DNA from: Mycobacterium sp. SM1
Lineage (GTDB): Bacteria > Actinomycetota > Actinomycetes > Mycobacteriales > Mycobacteriaceae
DNA: 64,000 nucleotides
Direction of reading: 5' to 3'
Assembly: GCF_018361265.1 (NCBI RefSeq)
Contig: NZ_JAFLNH010000005.1
Span: 62,001-126,000 of the forward strand
The position numbers and the translations under genes were made by a program. Positions 26,863-36,318 of the stretch are shown one piece after another (the first letter of the stretch is position 1; each line of letters starts with the position of its first letter). Under the pieces are notes generated by a model. The model worked only from the letters and a program-made list of their open reading frames with translations. It ran no database searches and had not been told where the DNA came from.

Positions 26863-29800
26863 ATGCGACAACGATTCCCAAAGCGGCGACGTATCGCCGT
26901 TCCCCGCCGCAAAGAAAAAGACTTCATTATCGAAGCCCCACCGGAACTGCCACGAACCGTGGAACCCACCGCAGTCAAAAAAGCGCTGCCCTGGGTTTTC
27001 GGGCTGGCGATGGTCGCCATGGTCGTCATGATGTTCGTGATGGGGTTCGGTCAGCAGCGCAGCCCACTGTACTTGTTCTTCATGGCCATGATGGCGATCG
27101 CCTTGTTTCAATCCATGCAGCAGCAAGGTGGCAACGCCGAAATGTCGACCCCTGAAGTCAATGCCGAGCGCGCCGAGTACCTGCGCTACCTATCCGGCAA
27201 GGCCGAGGAAATCCGCGACGCAGCGAACGCGCAGAAAGCTAGCGCGCAATGGTCACACCCGGACCCCGATGTGCTCGAAGCCGTGCTCGGGTCGCCTCGG
27301 ATGTGGGAACGCGGCGCAACCGATTCCGACTATCTGCACATCCGCGTCGGCCGCGACGAAGTCAAGCTGGTTAACAAAATCAGGGTCAAACCCGTTGACT
27401 CCGAGCTGGACCTCGAACCGGTCACCAAAACCGCCCTACAGCACCTGCGTGCGGTGCAACAGTCAATCCTACACTGCCCCAAAACGATAGATTTCGCCGC
27501 GCTGAGCACAATCGCCGTATACGGGGAGCGGGCGCTGTTCGCCGCTGCAACGCGGTCCTGGATCGCTCAACTGGTGTGCTGGCACACCCCCAACGACACA
27601 GCGCTGGCCGTGGTGTCGCCGCATCTGGAGTCGCAGTGGAACTGGGCCAAGTGGCTGCCGCACACCGAAGGCCACGACGTCGACGGCGCCGGACCCGCCC
27701 GGTTTTTAGGGGCGTCGCTGCGTGATATCGAGGCGATGCTGGAGCCGCTGCTCAAAGAACGCGCCAAGATCATCGATGAAACCGGCGCGGTCGATGCGGC
27801 AGCGGTGACCAAATCACACAAACACGTGGTACTCGTCGTCGACGATCCCGACGTCGCTTTGACGGTAGTGCGCCGCATCGCTACACGCGACGGCGTCACC
27901 GTCATCGCCTACCGCGACACCGCCGGACCAGACCGCGACTACGCACCGCACCCTAGGGAGCTGCTGCTGCGGGTCTACCGCGACCGGCGCGGCGCCGATG
28001 CGCCGGTTCTGATGGACAACTGGGAGAACTACCGGTGGAACACCTTCTGCGCGGAACCCGATCTGCTTGATACACAAGTGGCGCGCCATCTGGCTCGCCA
28101 GCTGTCGAAGTGGGATGTCGCACCCACCGGCCGCCAAGACGCCGAGTCAGCGGCCACGCACAACATGTTGTCGCTGCTGGGCATATCCAACGCCGCTAAA
28201 CTCGACGTCAACGCACTGTGGGCGCCGCGGATGCTGCCCGTCGGCACAGGTGAGCCGGTGGACTTAGAGCCCCTGCTGCGCGTCCCGCTGGGTTTGCAGC
28301 CCAGCGGTGCACCCTTGTGGCTGGACCTCAAAGACGAATCCGACGGCGGCAACGGGCCGCACGGGCTGATGATCGGCATGACCGGCTCGGGTAAATCGAC
28401 CGCACTCAGGGCGATGGCATTCGGGCTGTTCGCGCGCCACTCACCCGACGTGGTGCAAGCCATCCTCGTCGACTTCAAAGACGGCGCCGGCTTCGACGCG
28501 TTCGCCGAATATCCCCATGTCGTCGCCGTTATCACCAACCTGGAGGAAAAGCGTTCGTTGGTGGAACGATTCGGCGAGACGCTGTTCGGGCTACTTGATC
28601 AGCGCGGCCGGATCTTTAACGAGACGGGTAACCAGATCAAAGGTGCGGCTTTTGAATCGCTGCGGGAGTACAACGAGGTGCGCGCCACCCCAGCCGGAGC
28701 ACACCTGCCACCGCTGCCATACATGTTCGTGTGGGTAGACGAATTTTCCCTGCTGCTCAAAGATCACCCAGACATGGCCGACGTGTTCGACACCGTCACC
28801 CGCAAGGGCCGCTCCCAAGGAGTGTTTTTCCTGTTCGCCTCGCAAACCCTCGATGAGGGAGTGATCAAGCAGATCCCCAACAACACCCAGTACCGCATCG
28901 GGCTGAAAGTGGCATCGGAGTCGATTTCGCGCCGCGTCATCGGCACCGGCGACGCCTACCACATCGCCGACGGTAAAAACGCAAAAGGCATAGGCTATTT
29001 CGTGCGCGCACCAGGCGCTGAGCCTGTGATGTATCGGGGGTTCATTCTGCCCGACCGCTATGAGCCGCCCACCACGATCAACCGCAGGGTTATCAGCGCC
29101 AAGCCCCGCGCGCGGCTATTTACCGCCGGCCGCGTCGAACCCGACCCCGACACCGTGATCGAAGAAGAGATCGCCGCGGAATCGGTGATCGCGGGCCCGC
29201 CGCGCTCGCTGGTGTTGACCGTCGGCCCGCAGCTAGCCGCCTTCTACGGCAAGAAGTCGCCGCAGCTATGGTCACCGCCGCTGGATGATCCGATCCCGCT
29301 GGATGCGATACTCAAACAGGCCGATGCCATCCCGGCGCGCCGCGGCCTGGCTCCCTGGTGGCCGCTCGGGGAGATCGATCGGCCCCGCCAGCTCAGTCAC
29401 GGCCTGCTCACCTACAGCCTCGATGCCGGCAACGTGTCGATCCTGGGCATGCGCAAGGACGAAGTCTCGATGGTGGTGCAGACTTTCATCTTGGCCGCGG
29501 CCGCCCGTTACTCGCCTCATGACATCGGGTTTTACGTGATGAGCTACGGCGGTCCGGCCATCGCCTCCATCAAAGACCTGCCCCATGTCGGGGCGGTGGG
29601 CGGCGCCGAGCGCAAAGAACTGAATCTGCGCATCTTCGGCGACCTCGACAACGTGGTGACCTGCCGCCGGCGGCTGTTCGAGCAGCACAACATCGGGTCG
29701 CTGGCCGAATTCCGGCACCGGCGCAGCCAACAAGAACCCGGGCTGGACGACGGCTACCCCACTGACATGTTTTTGGTCGTTGACGGGTGGGAGAACTTCC

Positions 29801-31032
29801 TGGCCGACAACACCTCGATCATGAACCCGAAAAACCCACATCTAAAGAACGTGGAGCGGCTCATCGCCGCCGGCCTAGGAATGCATGTGCTGGTCACTGC
29901 GGCCGACTGGATCAAGTTCGGCAACGAAGTGCAAACACACATCAACACCCGATTTGAGCTCAAGCTGGCCAACACCTCCCAATCGCAGGTGCGTGCCCGG
30001 GTTGAAGACAAGATGATCCGCCCGCAAGACCGCATCCCGGCCGATCAGCCCGGACGTGGCATCAACAGTGTCGGCGATGTCATTCGATTCGCTGTGGGCC
30101 GCCTCGACGGGCAGCCCACCATGGACGAGCTCGACGTCAAAGTTCGCGACACCGTGGCCACGATCGTCGAGCGCTACCACGGTGAGCGCCGCGCTCCAGC
30201 GCCGGCGCTTCTGCCGACGCTGGTCGACCCGGCCGTACTCGGGCAAGACATGTTGGACGGGGAACGATACGCGCTGGGTCTGCGGGGCCGCGACCTGCAA
30301 CCGCTGGTCATCGACTTCGCCGCCGCGCCGCTGCTGGGCATCTACGGCGATGACCACCACGGCAAGTCACCGCTGATCACCCATCTGCTGCGCAGCATCG
30401 TGGCCCGCCGCTCGGGCCCTGAACAAGCGATCGTGCTGCTGTTCGACAAAAGCCGCGAACTCAGCGGTGAAACGAGCCGGCTCATCGAGGGTGAGGACTA
30501 CTACGAGACCGACTTCGCCACCATGGCGCAACGCATTGAGCAGTTGGCGATCACCCTCGACGGCAGAACCCCTCCACCGGGTCTGCCGTGGGAGCAAAAA
30601 CGGAACTGGAAGTTTCAAGGGCCGAGGATCTATCTGTTGGTCGATGATCTTGACGCCATCCCCACCCAGGTGCAAATCCATGACCGGGTTCCAGCCGGCG
30701 CGCCGCCGGCGGCCAGCGGGCCGGGCCGGCTCGTGCAGACTTGGCAGCCGCTGCTGCGGCACTTCGCCAATGCCCGCGACATCGGCCTGCGGATGATTTT
30801 CACCCACCGCGCAGCCGGCGTCAGCGCTGTGGAGCTCTCGCCCACCACGGTGCCCGGCCAATTCCATGCCCAAAGCGCTAACCGCATCCTGCTCGGTTCA
30901 CGGGCCGCATCCGACAAGGTGGGCGGGGTGAAATTCGAAGACGGGCTGCCGCCAGGCCGTGGATGGCTCGTAGCGTCCAGCGACGAAAACACCGGTTACG
31001 TGCAGCTGGCCGCCCCAACGCACGGAATGTAA
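26863..31032 (+). CDS. eccC: EccC, ESX FtsK-type ATPase with three nucleotide-binding domains
   Basis: The motor of the ESX system. Two membrane segments lie near residues 45 to 80 (VFGLAMVAMVVMMFVMGF, LYLFFMAMMAIALFQS). ATPase 1 has an intact Walker A (GMTGSGKST near residue 507) and Walker B FVWVDEF. ATPase 2 has lost the Walker A pattern (GMRKDEVSMV in place of GxxxxGKS/T). ATPase 3 keeps GDDHHGKS near residue 1165 with YLLVDDLD as Walker B. It is a single 1389-residue chain, as in ESX-5 EccC, rather than split Ca/Cb. ATG 26863 is preferred over the TTG just before it. Confidence 0.93.
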   Translation: MRQRFPKRRRIAVPRRKEKDFIIEAPPELPRTVEPTAVKKALPWVFGLAMVAMVVMMFVMGFGQQRSPLYLFFMAMMAIALFQSMQQQGGNAEMSTPEVNAERAEYLRYLSGKAEEIRDAANAQKASAQWSHPDPDVLEAVLGSPRMWERGATDSDYLHIRVGRDEVKLVNKIRVKPVDSELDLEPVTKTALQHLRAVQQSILHCPKTIDFAALSTIAVYGERALFAAATRSWIAQLVCWHTPNDTALAVVSPHLESQWNWAKWLPHTEGHDVDGAGPARFLGASLRDIEAMLEPLLKERAKIIDETGAVDAAAVTKSHKHVVLVVDDPDVALTVVRRIATRDGVTVIAYRDTAGPDRDYAPHPRELLLRVYRDRRGADAPVLMDNWENYRWNTFCAEPDLLDTQVARHLARQLSKWDVAPTGRQDAESAATHNMLSLLGISNAAKLDVNALWAPRMLPVGTGEPVDLEPLLRVPLGLQPSGAPLWLDLKDESDGGNGPHGLMIGMTGSGKSTALRAMAFGLFARHSPDVVQAILVDFKDGAGFDAFAEYPHVVAVITNLEEKRSLVERFGETLFGLLDQRGRIFNETGNQIKGAAFESLREYNEVRATPAGAHLPPLPYMFVWVDEFSLLLKDHPDMADVFDTVTRKGRSQGVFFLFASQTLDEGVIKQIPNNTQYRIGLKVASESISRRVIGTGDAYHIADGKNAKGIGYFVRAPGAEPVMYRGFILPDRYEPPTTINRRVISAKPRARLFTAGRVEPDPDTVIEEEIAAESVIAGPPRSLVLTVGPQLAAFYGKKSPQLWSPPLDDPIPLDAILKQADAIPARRGLAPWWPLGEIDRPRQLSHGLLTYSLDAGNVSILGMRKDEVSMVVQTFILAAAARYSPHDIGFYVMSYGGPAIASIKDLPHVGAVGGAERKELNLRIFGDLDNVVTCRRRLFEQHNIGSLAEFRHRRSQQEPGLDDGYPTDMFLVVDGWENFLADNTSIMNPKNPHLKNVERLIAAGLGMHVLVTAADWIKFGNEVQTHINTRFELKLANTSQSQVRARVEDKMIRPQDRIPADQPGRGINSVGDVIRFAVGRLDGQPTMDELDVKVRDTVATIVERYHGERRAPAPALLPTLVDPAVLGQDMLDGERYALGLRGRDLQPLVIDFAAAPLLGIYGDDHHGKSPLITHLLRSIVARRSGPEQAIVLLFDKSRELSGETSRLIEGEDYYETDFATMAQRIEQLAITLDGRTPPPGLPWEQKRNWKFQGPRIYLLVDDLDAIPTQVQIHDRVPAGAPPAASGPGRLVQTWQPLLRHFANARDIGLRMIFTHRAAGVSAVELSPTTVPGQFHAQSANRILLGSRAASDKVGGVKFEDGLPPGRGWLVASSDENTGYVQLAAPTHGM

Positions 31033-31073
31033 CAGCCATGTTAAACGTGCTGGATGTGGGTGTTGATGTCACC

Positions 31074-31108
31074 ATGCGGCATGCTGCGATAACTGGGGCA
31101 TGTCGCAT
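31074..31108. promoter_or_regulatory. Inverted repeat upstream of the PE gene
   Basis: ATGCGGCATGC and GCATGTCGCAT face each other across 13 bases, 10 of 11 positions pairing. It lies between eccC and the PE gene, about 115 bases upstream of the PE start. It could be an operator or attenuator for PE-PPE-esx. The element resembles ATGCGCT-C-AGCGCAT upstream of the T4SS operon only in part. Confidence 0.4.
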
Positions 31109-31221
31109 GCGGGCGGTAACGTCCGTCTATCGGAGCGCACGCCGCAGATTTTCCGCGCGCCGATCAGGTAAGTGTCAGCCAGAATGCAATAACACAAACC
31201 GAACAGACAAAGGTGGACCTC

Positions 31222-31542
31222 ATGCAACTCGACGTCACCCCCGAAGCGTTAGCCGCCGCCTCAGCGCAGGTCGCCGCACTAACCGGTCGCCTGCTGGGTT
31301 CCAATGCCAGTCATGCGATCGCGAGCGGCGCCATCATGCCCCCAGGGTCAGACATTCCGTCACAGAAGGTCGCGGCAAGCCTGGTCGCCGAAGGCGTATC
31401 CCACCAGGCCATGGCCGGGATGGGCAGCACCGAGCTGGCGTTCTCCTCTGAGGGTGTCGGTGAATCCGGTATCAGCTACCTCGTCGGCGACGGTGAAGCG
31501 GTGGCCATTTACGCCGCTAGCGGCGGCGGGATGGCCGTCTGA
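31222..31542 (+). CDS. PE family protein
   Basis: A short PE protein of 106 residues. The start ATG at 31222 is set by AAAGGTGG a few bases ahead. Pro-Glu appears at residues 7 and 8 (MQLDVTPEALAAAS), the helix pair follows, and the secretion signal YLVGD (YxxxD) is near residue 88. PE forms a heterodimer with the PPE encoded just after it and is exported by the ESX system. It has no long repeat tail. Confidence 0.88.
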   Translation: MQLDVTPEALAAASAQVAALTGRLLGSNASHAIASGAIMPPGSDIPSQKVAASLVAEGVSHQAMAGMGSTELAFSSEGVGESGISYLVGDGEAVAIYAASGGGMAV

Positions 31543-31564
31543 GGCGGGCCTTGAGGGCAGGGCG

Positions 31565-32920
31565 ATGGCGCTCGACGTTATAGCACCCCCGATCTGGGCG
31601 GCGGCGCCGCCCGAGGTGCACTCGACGCTGCTCACCACCGGCGCCACCGCGGCCAGCATCACCGCGGCGGCGACTTCGTGGACCCATTTGGCGGCCGAAT
31701 ACATCGCCGCTCTCGCCGAACTCGAAGGCATCATCGCCACGATCCAAGCCAACTATCAAGGACCGTCTGCCGAGCAGTTCGTTATGGCACACCAGCCGAT
31801 GCTGATGTGGCTGGCGGATGTTGCTGCCAAAGCGGAAGCCGCGGCCGCAGCCCACGCCGACATCGCCGCGGCCTACGAGGGAGCCGTCGTAGCGATGCCC
31901 ACCTTGGCCGAGCTGTTCGAGAACCACTTCGTGCACGGGGTGCTGGTCGCCACAAACTTCTTCGGCGTCAACACCATTCCGATCGCGCTCAACGAAGCCG
32001 ACTACCAACGCATGTGGCAGTTGGCCGCCGACGTGATGACCACATGGGACGGCACCTCCACCGCGGCCGCCAACTCGATCCCGCCAACCCCCATGTCCCC
32101 GATCACCCTGATCCCCGGTGTTGGGGAGGCGGGATCGGCGGCGGCCACCGCGATGTCGGCCGGCTACATGCCAGCCGCGCAGGCCGGTGGTGCCGCTTTG
32201 ACATCCTCAGAGATGATGGGCAACACGCTGCTCACAGGCAAAGCCGCCACCAGCCCCCTGTCATTCACCGACGGGATGCCCAACCCTGTCAACGCGACCC
32301 AAGACGCCGCCGATCAACCCAACAACGCAGCCATGCAGGGACAGTCGGCACTCAATCCGCAAAACATGGCCGGCAACTTCATGCAGGAGGCCTCCTCGAT
32401 AGGCCCCACCGCTGCCCAGTCGGTGACATCCGCCGCGCCAGGCCCCAGTCAGCTGTTGACCTCTGCGCCCCAGCAGCTGGCTTCTGCGCCGCAACAGCTG
32501 GGAAGCATGCTGACACAATTCGCCGGCAGCGCCGGCGCCGGCGCGAACACCAACTTGGGGCAAGGTGCCATGCCGGTCGGGTTCGCCGGAACCGGCGCCA
32601 TCAGAGGGTTCAACCCGGCCGGGGTGACCAGCCTCGCCGGCGGCGCGATGGGAAGCGGGCCGAGCCGGCCGTTGATGCCATCCACCTGGGGAACACCACC
32701 CACCAGCGCAGCCGAAGCGCTGACGAACAGCGCCCGCGCTATCACACCGGTGGCCACAGGGCTTCCCGGCGGCTCGGCGGCAAGCGGCAGCGGCGCTGGT
32801 GCCGGCATGATGGGCACCGGCGCGCACAGCGGTCGAAGCCGTTCACAACGTGTCAGCACCTATGCCGATGACCCTGTCGACGAAGACGCCGCCGCCGACA
32901 GTGATGGGAGGCGTACGTGA
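31565..32920 (+). CDS. PPE family protein
   Basis: A PPE protein of 451 residues starting MALDVIAPPIWAAAPPEV, with Pro-Pro-Glu at residues 15 to 17. The first 180 residues are the helical PPE domain with a WXG-like LAAEYIAALAELEG region. The C-terminal part is Ala/Gly/Pro/Met rich without the SVP or PPW motifs, ending in an acidic tail (ADDPVDEDAAADSDG). It is the partner of the PE encoded 22 bases upstream and would be held by EspG before export. Confidence 0.88.
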   Translation: MALDVIAPPIWAAAPPEVHSTLLTTGATAASITAAATSWTHLAAEYIAALAELEGIIATIQANYQGPSAEQFVMAHQPMLMWLADVAAKAEAAAAAHADIAAAYEGAVVAMPTLAELFENHFVHGVLVATNFFGVNTIPIALNEADYQRMWQLAADVMTTWDGTSTAAANSIPPTPMSPITLIPGVGEAGSAAATAMSAGYMPAAQAGGAALTSSEMMGNTLLTGKAATSPLSFTDGMPNPVNATQDAADQPNNAAMQGQSALNPQNMAGNFMQEASSIGPTAAQSVTSAAPGPSQLLTSAPQQLASAPQQLGSMLTQFAGSAGAGANTNLGQGAMPVGFAGTGAIRGFNPAGVTSLAGGAMGSGPSRPLMPSTWGTPPTSAAEALTNSARAITPVATGLPGGSAASGSGAGAGMMGTGAHSGRSRSQRVSTYADDPVDEDAAADSDGRRT

Positions 32921-32997
32921 TGACCCACTGATAAACCCACCCCGGGATCGCATTGACCCGACATCGGAAATCTCAAATCAGGAAAGGACTAACCACC

Positions 32998-33330
32998 ATG
33001 GGATTACTTGACGCCAACGTTGCGCAGCTGGCTTCCTCGCATGCGAGCTTCACCGACCAGGCGGCGCTCTTTCAAAGCACCGTGCACTCCGCCGAGCAGT
33101 CCGCCATTGCGGCGCAGGCCAACCACCAAGGCGAATCAGCGCTTGCCTTCCAGCAGGCCCACGCCCACTTCGTCGAGGTCGCCAACAAAATGAACCAACT
33201 GTTGACGATCGCCGGTCAAAACATCGGAGAAGCCGGCGCCAACTACACCGTCGCCGACGCCGACGGCGCCCACGGGTATCAGGCCACAATGGGTGCAATT
33301 CCGGGCGGACTGCCCAACGTGCACAGCTAA
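32998..33330 (+). CDS. EsxB-like WXG100-family protein
   Basis: A 110-residue Esx protein of the CFP-10 side of the dimer. The start is ATG 32998 after AGGAAAGGA. The two-helix hairpin has the turn ANHQGES, where the usual W-x-G is H-Q-G. The C-terminal YTVAD is the YxxxD secretion signal. It sits next to its likely partner at 33392. The missing tryptophan is unusual but the length and arrangement are normal. Confidence 0.8.
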   Translation: MGLLDANVAQLASSHASFTDQAALFQSTVHSAEQSAIAAQANHQGESALAFQQAHAHFVEVANKMNQLLTIAGQNIGEAGANYTVADADGAHGYQATMGAIPGGLPNVHS

Positions 33331-33391
33331 CGCAGCCCGAACCTAATCAACCCCTCACCACTACAAACCCGAAACAGAAAGGACTTCCCTC

Positions 33392-33682
33392 ATGGGTCAG
33401 ATCCTGTACAACTACCCCGCGATGCTCGGGCACGTCGGCGAAATGACCGGCTACGGCGCCGCGATCCGCAGCGTCGGGGCGGCAATCTCCAGCGAGCAGG
33501 GCGCCCTGGCCGCCGGCTGGGTCGGCGACACCGGCATGACCTACCAGTCGTGGCAGACCCAGTGGAACACTGCGCTCGACGAACTCGTCAACGCCTACCA
33601 CCAGATGACAACCGCTCACGAAAACAACACGATGAGCATGGCCGCCCGCGACCAGGCCGAAGGAGCCAAGTGGGGCGGCTAA
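33392..33682 (+). CDS. EsxA/TB10.4-like WXG100 protein
   Basis: A 96-residue WXG100 protein. The W-x-G turn is intact as GWVGDTGMTYQSW, between the two helices. The start (MGQILYNYPAMLGH) resembles the EsxH/TB10.4 group. AGAAAGGACTT lies just before the start. It would pair with the preceding EsxB-like protein, which supplies the YxxxD signal. It is the last gene of the plus-strand ESX half; eight bases after it mobile-element DNA begins. Confidence 0.88.
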   Translation: MGQILYNYPAMLGHVGEMTGYGAAIRSVGAAISSEQGALAAGWVGDTGMTYQSWQTQWNTALDELVNAYHQMTTAHENNTMSMAARDQAEGAKWGG

Positions 33683-33689
33683 AGCGTGT

Positions 33690-34106
33690 CGAACAACTGG
33701 CTGCGGTCGAGGCGGGCGCAATGTCAGAACGAAGTCCGGGCTCAACCGCGCCATCCTGGACAAAGGCTGGCATCAGTTCGCGTTGGCACTAGACTCGGCG
33801 GCCCGCTATACCGGGACCACCGTCGTGAAGGTGCCGGCGGCCTACACATCGCAACGCTGCTCAGCGTGCAGGCAAGTGGACCCGAAATCCCGTGAGAGCC
33901 AAGCGGTATTCCGGTGCACCCACTGCTTACATACCGAGCACGCGGATGTGAACGCCGCGAGGAACATTCTGGCCGCAGGGCTTGCGGTCACCGCCTGTGA
34001 AGACCAACCAAGGCCCGCGGGCCGAGCGCGGTCACCGAAGCAGGAACCAGCAGGAAACCGCGAGGAATTACTGCTCCAACCCACCACTGCTGCACCCGCA
34101 GCATAA
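33690..34106 (+). pseudogene. TnpB C-terminal remnant (IS200/IS605/IS1341 type)
   Basis: Only the last third of a TnpB nuclease is present. Readable family motifs are TKSGLNRAILDKGWHQF, the zinc ribbon SQRCSACRQ ... CTHC and the RuvC III region HTEHADVNAARNI. The RuvC I and II segments are missing, so it cannot be active. It starts right behind the esx operon and is followed by the right end of its element, so the truncation probably came with a rearrangement at this junction. Confidence 0.8.
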
Positions 34107-34111
34107 ACCGG

Positions 34112-34149
34112 TTGGAATCCCCCGACTTCAGCCGTGGGGAGGACGTCAA
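34112..34149 (+). ncRNA. IS200/IS605-type right end / omega RNA 3' end
   Basis: Just after the TnpB remnant a hairpin of the form CCCCCGACTTCAGCCGTGGGG leads to GACGTCAA, the same style as the ends of the two 345-bp elements (GACTTCAGTCGTGGG then TGTCAA). In active TnpB systems this segment is the 3' scaffold of the guide RNA and the next bases outside the element are the guide. Whether RNA is made here is not known. Confidence 0.5.
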
Positions 34150-34216
34150 GCCGAACCTATAGCGCTCGGAAACGCTCGGAAACAGCCCTAACAGCGCGCT
34201 ACCGGGTAGCGACACG

Positions 34217-34249
34217 CTGGATTTGGCCCCAGGAGGACGCCAAATCCAG
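34217..34249. terminator. 11-bp stem hairpin ahead of the antitoxin gene
   Basis: CTGGATTTGGC and GCCAAATCCAG form a perfect 11-bp stem around an 11-base loop. No T-run follows, so it may be a bidirectional terminator, a regulatory hairpin or an end of lost mobile DNA. Two CGCTCGGAAA direct repeats occur just upstream at about 34165 to 34185. Confidence 0.4.
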
Positions 34250-34295
34250 ACTGCAATAACGCTCTTAATTCCCGGACTGCAAAAGCGGTCGCTAT

Positions 34296-34308
34296 TAACG
34301 GACCGTTA
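34296..34308. promoter_or_regulatory. Small palindrome before the Phd-like antitoxin gene
   Basis: TAACGG-A-CCGTTA is a palindrome with a one-base centre, ending 16 bases before the ATG at 34325. Phd/YefM antitoxins repress their own promoter by binding short palindromes, so this is a likely operator. Confidence 0.4.
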
Positions 34309-34324
34309 TGCTAGTTTCGCGTGA

Positions 34325-34828
34325 ATGACCTTCATCAACACCGACCGCATGTTCACGGTCACCGAAGCCAAGCCACGTCTGCACGAACTGGTCGCCGATG
34401 CTCACCAAGGCCGCACATACCACATCGTCAAAGGTTCTGAGGTCGTAGCTCACCTCGTACCGCCCACGGCCCGAATCATCGACGAGGAACCGCTCATGGC
34501 GATCCTTGCAACGGCGCTGGTTGAACGCGAAACAGACTATGTCGCGAATGAAATCGCGCGCGGCACCGAATTCTACGGTCATGCCGGAGACCACGCGGGC
34601 CGCTTCTTTGCGTGGGCCTGGCGTACGGACAAGCACCTCTTCATGAAATACCTGGCTCAATACCATGAAATGCTCAGCCAGAAGCTGCATCGACAGCTCG
34701 ATGCAGCCGACCTGATGGACCTCCTTGACACCGCAATGACAGTCCGCCTGGTCGATAGCGAGGTTAACGCCGCACGCCGGTACGCACTATCACATGCCCC
34801 CGACTATTTTTATTACAAGATCCCGTGA
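34325..34828 (+). CDS. Phd/YefM-like antitoxin with C-terminal extension
   Basis: A 167-residue protein whose first 55 residues match the Phd/YefM antitoxin fold (MFTVTEAKPRLHELVADA then GRTYHIVKGSEVVAHLVP). The remaining 110 residues are helical (FFAWAWRTDKHLFMKYLAQYHEML) and longer than a usual toxin-binding tail. No toxin gene is next to it: the following DNA is a TnpB fragment. It may be an orphan antitoxin, a solitary regulator, or a pair broken by insertions. A palindrome before the start suggests autoregulation. Confidence 0.6.
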   Translation: MTFINTDRMFTVTEAKPRLHELVADAHQGRTYHIVKGSEVVAHLVPPTARIIDEEPLMAILATALVERETDYVANEIARGTEFYGHAGDHAGRFFAWAWRTDKHLFMKYLAQYHEMLSQKLHRQLDAADLMDLLDTAMTVRLVDSEVNAARRYALSHAPDYFYYKIP

Positions 34829-34929
34829 GTGCCGGCGATGTTGCTGTCATAGAACACCATGGCTAGCGGCGCGGTCACCTGCGCAAATCTGCGCCTACTG
34901 TTGGACTTCGACCGTTCCTAAACACTGAG

Positions 34930-36023
34930 TGGTGGAGGGCGGTAAACGCCTGGCTACTACGCGCCATCACCTCGACAAGGCCGGTCTGACCGAGGCGCAG
35001 TGGCGCCGGCGGTGGCAGGCATCCCGGTGGCGAATCGGGGCGAACGGCTCGCCCGATGAACCGTTCGGGAATCTCACGATCACAGTGACCCCGGCCGGGC
35101 AGGTCAGTATTCGGTTGCCGAAACCGTTGGAACACTTCGCGAACGCCCCACGAGGCCGTTACGTCCTTTCCGGCAGCGCGGTGTTCGCGCACCGCTGCGG
35201 TGAATGGGTCCAGCGGATCATCGGCGCTAACTCGGTGTCCTACGCGATCAGCCGCAAACCCGGCAGGGCTGGGGTGTATCTAACCGCTTCCTGGGCGATC
35301 CCCCGCGCGCCGTACTGGGCCGGCCGGGCAGCCGGCGCCGTCGGCGACGATGTGTACGCCGAAGGCCCGGTGGTGGGCGTGGATCTCAACGATGGGCACC
35401 TGGCGGTGCGCCGGCTGGACGCCCACGGCAACCCCGTGGGTGCGCCCAGGCGGATCGACATCGACCTCACTGGGTCGGCGTCGCGGCGTGACGCCCAGGT
35501 CCGCCACGCCATCACCGCACTGATCAAGTACACGCGCCGCCACGGTGTTGCGACGATCGCGGTGGAGGACCTCGACTTCGCCGACGCGCGGGCCACCGGG
35601 CGGGAAACCATGGGCCGCGGCGCGGCCGGGAAACGGTTCCGTCGCGCCGTGATGTCTGGCATGCCGACGGCGGTGTTCGCGGTCAACCCCGCCTACAGCA
35701 GCATCTGGGGCGACCAGCACTGGCGCCGCCCCTACCCGAACGTCACCCGACACCAGGCAGCAGCCACCGTGATCGGGCGTCGCGCCCAAGGCTTTAGGGC
35801 CTGGCGGCGGGAAGGTGTGACACCACAGCGACCAGAGGATCATGTGGTGAGAGCTACCAACCAGGCCGAACCCAACAGCCACCAGGCGAACACCAGTAGC
35901 CGCCGCCGGCCAGGGACACGGGGAACTAAATCCCGCGCACCCAACCGGGCAAGAACGCGACTACCGGGCCGGGCAACCGTTACCCCGGCAATGGCCAACA
36001 ACGGCCAACTCCAGCTGTAACGG
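34930..36023 (+). pseudogene. Truncated IS607-type TnpB, second copy
   Basis: A near-identical but shortened copy of the C-terminal two thirds of the TnpB at 59355. Homology begins at GTGGTGGAGGGCGG (34930) and ends at TGTAACGG (36023), where the element's right end meets the interrupted host gene at a GG dinucleotide. It has an internal loss of about 17 codons between MPTAVF and AVNPAYSS, plus one extra codon before SGMPTAVF. RuvC I (VVGVDLNDGHLAV) and II (TIAVEDLDF) remain. It should be non-functional. Confidence 0.75.
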
Positions 36024-36181
36024 CCTCACGTACCACACGTCGCGGCAGCCGGTGCTGTCCGTCGCCGACATCACCGGCGTGCCGGCCGGGCGCGGCTTGC
36101 ACTGGTCGGCCCGCGGCTGGGAACTGATCACTTTGGTTCCGTGGTGGCAGCAGCGCAGCAGCTACCGTCTTTAAACTCCGC
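36023..36181 (+). repeat. 159-bp gene fragment, copy 1 (interrupted by IS607)
   Basis: A 159-base stretch repeated in direct orientation at 38360 with about 12 differences. It encodes the end of a protein (TYHTSRQPVLSVADITGV ... PWWQQRSSYRL). The sequence begins immediately at the IS607 right end. In the other copy the same bases follow GCGGG without a break, so IS607 appears to have inserted at this GG. Confidence 0.7.
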
Positions 36182-36318
36182 ACCCCTAACAACCGAGGTT
36201 CCACCAGCAAGCCAGCAAGCCGGCCGCAGATCATCGAAATTCCTGCAAATTCTCCTTTATGTCTCTCTTTAGGGTCTTACATTCCTACAAGGAGAAAGAC
36301 ATCTCACGAAGTTAGAAG

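Noticed and set aside
36250..36296. TTCTCCTT/AAGGAGAA inverted repeat as the IS110 terminus
   Set aside because: Short arms with a 31-base loop; IS110 elements usually lack terminal inverted repeats.
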